Below are positions 24,401 through 36,400 of a stretch of DNA of 64,000 nt, piece after piece; the stretch's first letter is position 1, and the number at the start of each line of letters is the position of its first letter. This stretch comes from Paramacrobiotus metropolitanus. Lineage: Eukaryota; Tardigrada; Eutardigrada; Parachela; Macrobiotidae. The stretch covers positions 620,001 through 684,000 of the forward strand of contig NW_026570242.1 in assembly GCF_019649055.1 (NCBI RefSeq), in the 5' to 3' direction. The notes under the pieces are model-generated. The model saw only the letters and a program-made list of their open reading frames with translations. It ran no database searches and was not told the DNA's origin. Made by a program: the position numbers and the translations under genes.

Positions 24401-27400
24401 AGGAAAAATCGAGGAAAATTTTCTCGAGAGTAAAATTACACAATTCTAGTGCAACTTTTCACGAGGAATCCAAAAATGCTACTTATAAGCAAATCGGATA
24501 AGCGGTTCGAAAGTTATTGAATTTTAACGTACTGGTTCTACGTCAAGACCTCGAAATTTCCGAAAGTTCTACGCGTCACAGCAGGTCTTACCGGCGGTTG
24601 TTCGCTCCAGACAATGCTGCTCCGTCGTCCACTTCTTCTCTTCTACCGTGAGGGCCGCAGCGCACCCGATAGGGCGTTTAGGTGTAACAGGACCGTACCA
24701 AACGCAGTTTTTGCGGCGGGAGCCAAAGCTGCGGGAGGCCTACTTATAAGCCTGACCCGTATCAACGCAACCCGGTAGGGTGCTTTTTTGGTCAGCTGGA
24801 ACGTACCCAACGCAGTTTTTGCGCGGGGAGCCAAAGCTGCGGGGGACCTACTTACAGGCGCCGACCCGTATGATTAATCCGTCGCGCTGCGGATCTCCAG
24901 TGAGATCCGTATGATGCAGGAGATGATGGTCGCGGGATGGCTGGCGGCCGCTGGCCTACTTATAGGCAATCAGCGTAGTTCGACCGATTGTTGCCTTCAC
25001 TGGGGATCAGAGGTCTCGCAGGAAAGAAAACCGAGCGAGTCTGCTACCATGTCAGATATGACACAGAAGCAAGAAGAAAATGGGGGCAAAATATGCCTTT
25101 ATTGTGTAACAATAAAGCAACCACAAACAAACACAGAAAAAGCCAATGCGGCATATGCTGTGGAAAGTAGCTGCAAGCGCGCAAGTCAGAATCGTGATAA
25201 TGATGCAGCGTGCTGCAAGTATGCAACAGCTGATGCCGTAAAGCATGGAATCGCTCGTAAGCGCTGGGCTACGCCCCCAAGAGTGCAGAAATGCGCTGAT
25301 TGGTCAGCGTAGACAAAGTATACGCTGAGTGAGCAGCGTAATAGCGCGGCACGAATGGCGTTGCCATGTGCGGGCGGGCGACAGAGAAAGCCACAAGAGG
25401 TGTCTACCGCCTCGAGTGAGCGGTCTCTGACAAATGATATTGTGGACTATGGCTGTTATTAGGCATTTTATAAAAAGTTGGAAAAAGAATCGCTATATAA
25501 TAATCGCGTAAGCCTTAACGAAATTTCCACTCTGTCGAGTTCGTCAGCCCGATCCACTGAATCAAACTTCCATCTCTACGTATCATTCGATAGCCCTCAG
25601 TGGGTAGATTTGCCATCACAAGTCAGTTTTTAGAGAAAAACAAAGATTTGAATGAAAACTTTAAAACACTGTAGCATAGAAAGCCAATGGGAAAAGTTGA
25701 GAATCCACCACTGCAAAACTGACCCCCCACCACTGTCTGGACAGCTAAAACGCGTTTTGGCAACTTTGCTGATGGACTGGGGGAGAGTTCTGGAATCAGG
25801 ACCACGTACTGTTCCACTGTCTTAAATAAATTCATAAATTTTTTATTATCAAATGGTTTCGGAAAAAGTAAAATTTTGGAAAGAAGACCTAATGAAGTCC
25901 TCGAGTATGGAACTGCTCAAATCTGTACTCAAGGAGCTGTCGTTCCCAGTGGTTTGACCAGTTTAAAGTTGGAACTTTTCCACGGGCGGTTGCCATTGGT
26001 GGTAATATTATGCCGTTGAAAGCAAAACTCTGTATGTACGACTAGCGACTCGCAAGTTGGGAGTAGAAGCATAGAGACAATAAACATACGCCGCTTCGCT
26101 TTGCTCCGCGAAGAGAGCGGAGCAAAGCGGAGCAAAGCGAAGCGGCGTATGTTTATTGTCTCTATGGTAGAAGTACTTACATGAAACAGTTACTATTTAG
26201 AACTGGGGAAAAATTTCAGTGGTTGTCTTTTGCTGTTACGATGCGAAGGATTTGTTCTGGAACTGAACTGAAAGTTTCCGGGGAGAAAATTAAAAAAATT
26301 CATATGGGTAGTCATGTAACTCAATCTCTAAAGTTGTCCGGACAGTCCACGCGATGAGAAAAGAACCAGTAGAAACAGCAAATCATGTTTTACTATCCTA
26401 TCATTAATTCTAAAGCGGTCATTGTTGACTGTAGTCTATAACCGAAGTCTTTGCCAATGATAACAGGAAATTGCAATTCTATAAAATTAAATTTTATAGA
26501 AAATAATTAAATTTTTTTATTTCCGCGCGGAACTTTAGTGTCTAACAAAACTGATTACCTAGATCTATGAAAACGGCTGAAAACAATTATTTTCTGCACT
26601 GAATTATTCTTCTCTTATTTGTTCCGCGCAATTTGCGCGGGGTCTACTAGTACAAGTATAAATTATCATGCACTGACAGAGGCATGAATGGTATTAACAG
26701 ATAAAGTGTTGAGAAAATCTGTTCTAGCAGAATCCGATGTCCATCCATTTCGGAAACAATACATTTCGGAAACCGTACATTACGAAAACATCAGAAACGT
26801 TTTCTTCGGTTTTATTTAGGTTTTCCTAGAGTAGTTTTCTTATATTTTCGTGTTTTCATATTTTTTTATATCTCTTGTAAGTCCGTTAGTTTATTGGTTT
26901 TCTAAGTCCTAATTAGTTTTCTTGAATTTCTTAGATATTATTATGTATTTATGTTTTCATACTTTATTCTTATGTTTTCTTGTGTTTTCTTAATGGTTTG
27001 CGAAACGCTTCGTTTCCGAAAGGATAGGGTGCCCACAATCCATCATCAGGTTTGTGTCAATGATTGAAAGATCATTGATTGAATGATTGTTTATTGAGTA
27101 GCCAAGCCGGGTACAGTTCGGCATTATCACCTATCCTTATTCACCAAGAACAGATGCTGTGGCTAGTCAAGATAAGGGAAGATACTCTAGAATGAAAAAT
27201 TCTCTGTTGTTGAATTCCGAAAAGCTATTGCAGGTGTTGTCCCAATGCAATGCCAGGAAACATTGTTAACAATATAGCCAGAGTTCTTTTTGGAAAAGAG
27301 AACAAAAGATTCCGAAAAGCCAAACCGTTTACTCCACGAGAATAGCCGATTTTACCGTTGATAATTTTATGACCTAACTGCAGTTGTCTTCTAACTACGT

Positions 27401-30400
27401 ACAAGCCCCGCCCGAGAATTTTAGACCGCTGTAAGCGCGACGCAGTGAACAGCGCACAATAAGGTAGGTTTTTTCTGCTCTACGAGTACTCTTACACTGA
27501 ATGCATTGGCGTCGAGCACCTTGAATGGGTCTAGCCCACGTTCCTAAATAAGCCACTTACAGTTACAGCGGTCTAAAATTCTCGGGCCGGGCTTGTAGCC
27601 CAAAGCTCTAAGATATATGAACGCAGAACTACAACTGGGTGGGAGCACAGGCCGAAAACACCGTTAAGTCAGTCAAAACTGTCGTATTGAAGTTGTGAAC
27701 GACAAAATTTGCCGACGGAGTTGATATTAATGAATGCTCGAAATGGATGTTATCATGTTAAGGTTTCTCCCTTGGAGGAAGATCCAGTGCCGTAGCGAGG
27801 GTAGGCGCACTGGCGCGCGCCTACCCCTCCCGGGTTGAGAGCGTTTTTTTGCAAAATACTGTAAGTAACTCAGTTACTAACACCTCCCCCTTCGCTCGGA
27901 CCTCGCTACGGACCTGGGAAGATCTGTACGGGAGTGGTGGAAAGGCAAAACCACGTGCGACTGTACGGGGACTATTTGGTGTGTTGTATTTACCCAGAAA
28001 TAGCGGAATATGAGTCCGTTGTCTGCTCGTACATAGTGCTACTGCCAACTAGTCAGCCAGTTTGTATCTCGGCTTGGCTCGGATCCGAGGTCCGGGATCG
28101 CCGTAATCGGGCAGGTGCAAGAAGGGGTCGTTTGTATGGAAAGAGACATGTTTCCAAAAAACGCGGGAATCGAACCCGCGACAGCTGCGTCTACAGCCGA
28201 ACGACTAGCCACTGCACTACTGCGGCAAGCATCCTCTCGCATACAAATCTCCTCACAATGTAGTGTAAGCGCCTTTCGAAGGGTATGTTTACAGTACCTA
28301 GTGGTCTTCGTACCGAAAACTGGTGCGCCGATGCAATACAAAAATTTGTGTTGTTGATTTATTTTTAGGAAGATCGGCAGATGACCTGCAAAGTATTGCA
28401 TCATTTGAGGTCACCGTGAATCCGACCCCCAAGCCAGGATTATGCATCGTATTTCCCGCAGTTGGATACGAACTGGATACTCATTTTGCTGTACAGTGTA
28501 CAAACTTTACTGACAATGACCCTCCATTAATTTATCGCTTCCATTATCATTCGGGCAACGAAAAATCCGCGCAAACCGCAACTGATAAAGATGCGCCACA
28601 AGGTGAGCTGCATGAGCTACTGGAACCGAAATAAAGGAAAATAACAGCATAATTGAATAATATTCTTACCTTAAATTTAAGTTATTTCTAACGGGCCATG
28701 CTCAAACTCTGATTCAGCTCTGTCGTAGTACTAGTGCGCGTCCGATCCCTTCGGCCGCGTTACATATCGGCCGAACGCGGTCAATTCGGTCAGTGTCCAA
28801 TTCACCCGAGGCTCACTTCGGCCACTGCTCATTTCTTCCACAGTTCGACCGCTTATTCGGTAATATGTAGCACATTCCAACCATCTTCAGCTTTTTTAGA
28901 TTTTCGTACTATTGACAAACCTTAGATATCCTGGGCTTTTAGGTTTTCCTCTAGGTTTTCTTAGGTCTCTTAGGTTGTTTTTAAATTTCTTAGGTTTTAT
29001 TCTTAGCTTGTGTTTTCTTAGGTTAATCATGTTTTCTTAGGTTATTCTTAAGTTTATTAGGGTTTATTCTTTGGTTTCTTGTGTTTTCTTAGGGTGTTTT
29101 CTTAGGATTCTTACTTTTCTTAGGCCATTTGGTTTTTAGGTTTTTTTGGTTTTTTATGTACTTTGTTTCTTTGGTTGTTCAGGTTTTTCAAATCTATTAT
29201 ACTCGTATTTCGTTTTATAGGCTTTCCAGTTTTCAGGTTCTGAATACGTAGTTTTTTCACGTATCTCGGATAACGAATGAAATGAAGGAAGCACAGAAGA
29301 ATAAAATGTGAATTTTATTTATAAGTTAACACAAAAGATCGCAAGGAATAGGGCACAAAAATATAGGAAAACTGCCAGTCAAGACTGTGCATATCAACAC
29401 TCTGAAAGAACACTGCAGACCTGTGATGGCGACGTGGACTACCGAGTTTGTTCTTACAACTCATACTCGCCAGCCCTGCAGTTCGTAGGTTTCTCATGGC
29501 GCTCTTGCTTCTTTGATTCTTATATGTAAATTTGTTAAGTTTCTCATGTTTCTCAAGTTGCTTGTTTTCTTCAGGACTTTGAGGTTTCGTTGGTGTCTTC
29601 AGTTTTTCAAGTTTTAGTTAGTTTTCATTGGTTTTTGTTGGCTTTTCAGGGTTAGCTTAATTTCTTCAAGTTAAGTAACTTTGCGTTTCATAGTACAGTA
29701 TATTTATACGGGCCCACTTCAGCTTTGGGAAGTCAGAGCCACAGTTTTGTTGATAAAGTCAGATTCAGACTTTCAGTTTATACTCAAGAGTTTTACTGGC
29801 CATTGTCAGACTTTGTATGGTCAGAGTCAGAGATTTAGTGGTGAGAGTCAGAGCTTGAGCGCGGGCCAGTTATTTTGCCAGAGCGATTATCACATGAAGC
29901 AAATCATGTATTTATTTCAAATTTGTACGAGGAAATACCCTGTGAGGAGGCCTCTCCATACACCCGCACTGGTGCGGGTGCTAAGTTGTTTTGCTGCATT
30001 TTTCTCCATCTACCAGCTCTTCGATCTGGTAGATTCTTCAGTTGCTAGCCATCGTCGTCTGAGTGACTTGCTGTTCTTTTGGCCCCGCAGCATTCGCAGC
30101 AGAATGCTGCGGGAGCATCTGTAGTGTCATGTGAATGGGATATAAAAGTGGGCAGTCGGGTGTCTTGCGTTTCCGCATAGCTCGTAGTATACAACACTGC
30201 TCACTCAGCAGAATAGATTCGGGTTCTGCCTCTGCCCGTGGTTCTCTTCCAGATCCACCATCATAGCCTTTTATACTTAAAACTCAAATATCCGGTAGCT
30301 AGAACAAATAAAACAACTCTTCTGTCACTTTTGAACAACCAATAATTCTCAGAACAAAAGCCAGAAAAGCAGCAGCGCTTGGCTTTGATCCACGACCCTG

Positions 30401-33400
30401 TGTTATGAGCCAAGCGCGCTAACCTGTGCGCCACTTTGCGGCAAAGCTGTGTCAGGCTCTTCAGTGTCAAAACTGAAGAGCATGACACAAGCTTTGCCGC
30501 AAAGTAGCGCAAAAATCTGTATAATCCTCTGAGGCTGTGGGTCAAGCCGTTTCGTGGTCCGCTGTGGCTACCGATCACTTCGGCCATTTTCATTTCGGCC
30601 GCGTTCATTTCGGCCACGGTTTTTCGGCCGCCATTCACTTCTACCGTCATTCACTTCGGCTGTCATTCAGTTCGGCTGCCGATCATTTCGGCCACAGTAC
30701 ATTTCGGCCAACGCCTGTTTTGGTTTGATTTACACGAAAACGTTACTTTAGATATAAATTTGTCGGAAGCTTAAAACCGTTGAATCAAAAAACGATAACA
30801 AATGGCCGGGTTCAGATCATTTTGCACGCAAAATTTGTTTGAGGAGTTCTTGAAGTGTTACCGTCATCATCATGTCTCGCTTTCAATGACCACGAAGCCA
30901 CGAAGCCCCACCTAAATCACCTAAGTATAACCTAAGATTACCTATGAAAACAAAAGAAAATCAAAGAAAACCTAAGAAACCTAAGGACCCCCGGAAAATT
31001 AAGAAACCTTAGAAGCCTAAGAAACTAAAGAAACCATAATAAACCTAGGATCCTCGAAAACCTAGAAAACGTAGGAAACCCAAGAAAACCTGTGACGGCC
31101 GAAATGTCCAGTTGCCGAAATGAGCGTTGGCTGAATTGAGTGCTGGCCGAAGTGAGCCACGGCCGAAATGAACGTTGGCCGAAGTGAACCTGTGCGGCCG
31201 AAGAGATCGGACGCGGTCCGCTGTACCCTGCATTTGTCGTTAGAAAGGAGGCTCTCCTGGGTGGGTGCCCTCTAGATACAGAGTGGTGTGCACAGTGACT
31301 AGTACTGGAAGTTGAGTTTGCCGGGGGGTAACCTGTTAAGAACCACTTGAAACGTTCGTTTTTCGGACCATTTCGTCAGATAATTGGTGGATTTTTGATG
31401 CTTTTTAGTTTTTTCCACAAGAACGATTTGGTAACCGAAAAACACTTGAAGAGCCATTAGTGCTGAGATAATGAGATTGGTGTTGCTAATTTGCTACGGC
31501 ATTAGTTTGTCCGAATTGCCTTTGTTGTGCAGCACCTCGTTTTTTAGCTCTTGGACGATTGCTCCAGTACAGCCTTCGACCGACAATGAATCCGACAATG
31601 TTGGAACGAGGGTCTTCTGGTCAATCGTACGGCGGTGTCATTACCGTCATAATTGTGGATGGTAAAGGGGGCTCGACAAGCTCTAAGCTACTGCTGCGGG
31701 TAAGTAAACCCTCGATTACGAAATCGACTTTTGCATTTATTGATTGCAGCCGTTCAAATATCTATTAACTCAGAACGCTTTTTACATACAAGAACACGTT
31801 CGGTGAGTAGTGGTAAATAGCGTTCAGGGATTTGTAGATGGATGTTATAGGGTACAAGATACCTGTCATCTAGCTGCAGAAAATGGCGATCTGAAAGGCT
31901 GGTCTGGGTTCGTCCGAGATAAAATTAGTTTGATTCCAAAGACAATATGTTTACAGTCACACAATTCAGGCCAGCATTACAAAATTTTAAGTTTTCATCA
32001 ACTGTACTTATTCAGAAACCAGGTGCATTTGTCAGATGTCGAGAAAGCAAAATTTAAAGTGCCCATGACCTTTTATTGTGCATGTTCCGCCTAGAAAGGT
32101 GACTTCGAATACTTGCGTTTGTGAGATCTGGTAGCATGTGGATCGAATCAAGGGAGTGTGAAGTTACCACCGATTCGGAAACCAATATTAATGGTTCAAG
32201 CTGGACTCTGCAAGTGCATTCTTCTCGCTAAGATTTTGCTAGCTAAATAAAGATAGATTTTTTAGCCTGTGAAATACGAGTAGTTTCCTTTGAACTATAG
32301 GTTAAGGCTGTTCTACTGCCTTCCCGGCGGGCTAACTGTAACGAGCTCAAAATAACAGTAGACGACTTCTTGAATAGTTAATAAACAATCTCGTCTTCGA
32401 AAAATATGCTAACGAATTAAATTACTAAAAATCTGGGTCAACGCCTGGTGGGGTAAAATAACCAACTAGCTATTCTAATTTTACCCCGGTCTATCGTGGT
32501 GCGTCAAAATAAGTGCTTAATTGGCTAGTCAGCGGAAATCTGCCAGTCACTTGGCGGGGTCACGACGTAAATCGCCGTTTTCTGTTGCAGGCCGTCGGAA
32601 AACGAAAACCAATGAAATTGTTGAAAAAGTTTTTTTCTGATAAGCATAAAGTGATAAAACCATTTTTTCAGAAAACCAAAAAGACATTTTGGAATTTTTT
32701 TGAGTGAAACCAATCAAGAGCTAGTACCGTTCTGTTTCGATCCGTAACAATGTTATGTGTGATTTCTTGGCACTTGGAAATATTTCTTGTTTTCCTTTTC
32801 AGGTCCTGCCAAGTCCAGAAGATATCCCTAATTCTACTCACTGGCAAAATGACATTACCGAACTTCTAAACAATTCAGCCAGAATTAGTGATAGCCAGGG
32901 TGAGCAAACCAGCAATAAGAGTACTTCGCTTGGGACCTCTAGTTTTCCCCTCAAACAGTACGGGAAATCTTGTTTTCCCCCGCACATGTGCCGCTTAGTC
33001 GCTTACACAAATGCAGCCAGTTGGCTGCAGCTAAAAATCGGTTTCTGACCAACTCGGTATATCCGGTTGCGCAACTGAACAAGAGTTGTGAAACAATTTG
33101 GTTGAAACACTGATTTGAGTTGTGAAACACTGATTTTTCCATTATTGTTATCCTGAGTCACCAGTGGAGAACTCGAGCTTGTGATCTTTATTACCGTTGA
33201 GTCCATTGCGATGGCTCTCGGTAAACATGGTATGTCGTTCCCTGCTTGTGCGTTCTCAGTTGGGTTTGTGGGTTCATTCTCTGGCTTCGGCAGCTGTTTT
33301 TAGGCCCCGCATACCATGGAATACAAGTGTGATTTGTGCCCCAAAACCTGCAAATCATCCCATGGCCTTGCCAAGCACCGCGAGTCGGAAGTTTGCAAGA

Positions 33401-36400
33401 AAGCCCAGCGCAAAGTTCTCCATCAGGCAGCAGTTCCTCAGCCTGTAGCTGGCTCCTCTCGTCCTGTAGACGCAGCCCCCGTGACTGTTCCTGACGCCAC
33501 GGCCAACTATTCAGCAGGTGCAGCGCCTACTCCACCCTCAATGCCAAAGCCTTTTCGGCCATCGAAGGAGCGTGTGCTGCGCCGTATCCCACACGGAGCG
33601 CGACTCGCCGCGAGAGACTCCTTACAAAAAGTGCTGTAGCAAGCAGCGATCAAGAACGATAGCCCGTCCTGGCTGAAGCTGTTTGCCTTTGCATCAACAG
33701 CGCTCCGACTCCCCGCCAAGACGAAATCAGAGCGCACCAGCACGTTGGCCACCGCAGTGAAAAAGAACCTGGATTTGTTCGACCGCGACATCGAGATTCC
33801 TGCAACGCAGTCCACTAAAGCCAGGAGGAAACGAACCACTGACGAAGATATTGTTCGTCGAGTCGCCGAAAAGACACAGCAAGAGGCATTTACCAATTTT
33901 CTTTCAAGGCATCCGGGAATTCGCGTCATGTGCAGCACCAATCTAACACTTCTAGGAGCCCCTTTGCTGGACGACGCGATTGCCCCTGTATTTGCCGAGA
34001 AAGCGAAATCACTGACCGCGGTATGCGAAAGAATGAAACTGCTTCCCCGTCACCACGCCTTATTCCTTTTAAGGCACTGTCTCGGAGCACCGAAAATCAT
34101 TTAAATGTTGCGGTGTTGCAACGCCTGGAAATATCCTGAGCAATTGTACCAAATCGATGAAGTATTGCGGTCTTGTTTCCATCTTCTATATAACGTCCGG
34201 ACAAATCACGATGATTGTCCCAGTTGGCGGCAAGCAAGTCTCCCGGTTAGCAGAGGAGGCATCGGTCTACGTCGATCGGAGGAATTAGCACTCCCAGCCT
34301 TCCTGGCTTAGATTCACTCCGTCTTTGTTGCTTCCCAGTCGAGGGACTTCAGACGTCACCGTTGCTCTAGAAATGTGGAAGGCAAAAGCCCGTTTAACAG
34401 AACTGCCCGTTCCAGAATTCCGCAATTCCCAGAAGGCATGGGATTTGCCATTGTGTAATGTATCTCTGGCTTCCCTGCTAGAAGTATACCGGGATGACGA
34501 AGTTAATAAGGCGCGTCTGCTTGCCCAGTCGAGACCAGAAGCCGGAATTTGGCTCAACGCGTTGCCTTCCGCCCATATAGGTAACCTCCTCGATGACGAC
34601 ACTCTGAAAATCTCAGTAGGCCTTAGACTCGGCGCCAGGATTTGTGAACCTCACAACTGCACGAAATGTTTAAAGCCGGTCGACGGACACGCTCATCATG
34701 GTATTTCCTGTCCCTTCTCCGCCGGCAGACACCCAAGACATGGTGGCCTTAACAATATCGTAAGTCGGGCTTTTGTATCAGCCGGAATCCCAGCTAAACT
34801 TGAACCCCGAGGCACTTCCCACACCAGCGAACGACGCCCCGATGGCTGCACAACGTTCGCCTGGCAGCGAGGAATGTGCTTGGCATGGGATGTCACCTCC
34901 GTGGATACTGTTGCCGCTTTCCACATCAAATCTATTTCGGCAATTGCGAGATCGGCCGCGTTGCAGGCTGAAGAGAAGAAGTCTAGGTTCTATTCTTATT
35001 TAAACGGCCGCTATATATTCACACCTATCGCTTTTGAAACTATGGGCCCGTGGGGACCAGCGGCCATTGCCATCATGAAAGAACTGGGGAAAAGATTACG
35101 TTCTCATTCAGAAGCCCGCTCGCACGAATTTCTTTGACAACGTTTGTCTTTAGAGATACAGCGTGGTCATGCGGTTTCTATTTTGGGCACGGTGGAGATA
35201 GCGGAAATGTTTTACGAGCTGTTGTTTTTGTAACTGTTTCTCTAACACGTGTTTAAGTGATGGTTTGAAATAAAATCGATATGGCCAACAAGAGTCAAGA
35301 GAGTAGAGACAACTCAGATAACGGCAAACGTGTTGCCTCAGCGCACGCGGCTTTAAACTGCAGTCAGCTTTAAGCTTCCAAGCGACTATAAAGCGGCGCA
35401 TGCGCGGAGGAAAACAAGATTTCCCGTACTGTATGAGCTGAGGGGAAAACTAAAGGCACCAAGCGAAGTACCACTACTCCGCACTCGTGACGGGCCGACG
35501 TCCTGTCTGTTGGACAAATTATGGCCGACGAATTTTTATCGACAAAATGGCGAGTCAGTATCAATTATTTTTGCGAAAAGGCATAATCTGTTGTTAAACT
35601 TTGCTGTTAGTTTATACTAAACTGCTCTTTCCATTCCAGATTTTAAGTTCGCTTAGTCCGGTATGGATGTTCCATATTTTTTGCGAAACTTGTTCTAATC
35701 AAATATCGGTCCTTGGTAACATCAGGATGCATTACACTCCATAGGCGGAAACAACTGTAACCGAAAGGGCTACCGTTAGATTTGCTATTATAAAGTAGCA
35801 TTAAATATGATAATAATTTCATTCTTAAAGTTTGATGCCCCACTCTCCAAAAGGGGTCTAGCTAGATTCGCCATGAGCGAACTTCGTGTGGCTCCATGCA
35901 GTAGGTTGCTATTGTTACGTTTTCGAATAACCGCTCAGTCCTGGTTGCGATGTGCGGTTCTTCGTATGTATCAGTAATTCTGAATTTTTGCTATACCGTT
36001 TATATACATAATAATCCTTTCTAATGCGGCCGATAAATAAGTTACAGTGCAGTACTTTAAGGTTATCACCAGCAGCGTTATCGTTGGAAAATGATAATCT
36101 GGTACTCCAGGTCTGATTACTTTGACGGGAACTGTGGCTGTAACCCTGAATCTTCGACAGGAAGAAAAGTTGATGTTACGCGGAAAATCCTCCAAAGTAA
36201 GCCCATGTAATTATTCGACAGTTACCGACGTAATACGTAATACGTTACGTTATGTAGTCCACCATATTAAACATACCGTGTGCAGCCATTAACAGCAAGA
36301 TGTCGGAATCTATCGACCGTCAAAGCTGTTACATCACGTTTTACATTTTCACATACAATTTTTCCCTTGCATATTAAATTATCGGTCGCGGACCGAATGT

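Larger units (their letters stand above)
512..25436 (-). mobile_element. Giant Ty3/gypsy-type LTR retroelement (fossil), about 24.9 kb
   Basis: Element proper is 516-25,432, bounded by AATG on both sides (512-515 and 25,433-25,436), a 4-bp target duplication as Ty3/gypsy elements usually make. Direct 383-bp LTRs start TGTCAGA and end TCTGACA. Coding orientation is minus: leader, gag region, protease, RT, RNase H, integrase, then about 9.5 kb of further open frames and a 2-kb noncoding tail. The PR-RT-RH-IN order and the RT motifs place it in Ty3/gypsy (Metaviridae). The LTRs differ at 5 of 383 sites (about 1.3%), so the insertion is recent. The pol/gag block is spread over several frames with roughly half a dozen interruptions, so this copy looks broken. 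A hAT-type MITE is inserted in it. No envelope-like membrane protein was seen. It lies antisense in a polycystin-1-like intron. The size recalls giant metavirids such as plant Ogre and planarian Burro; no relationship is shown. Confidence 0.93.

Noticed and set aside
28150-28228. Functional tRNA-Tyr gene
   Set aside because: The B box is perfect, but anticodon stem and acceptor pairing are poor and a SINE-like tail follows.
31750-31802. 53-bp segment with good acceptor and donor as a polycystin exon
   Set aside because: Including it forces a phase-2 junction that gives an immediate stop in the exon at 32,803; skipping it gives a clean in-frame join.
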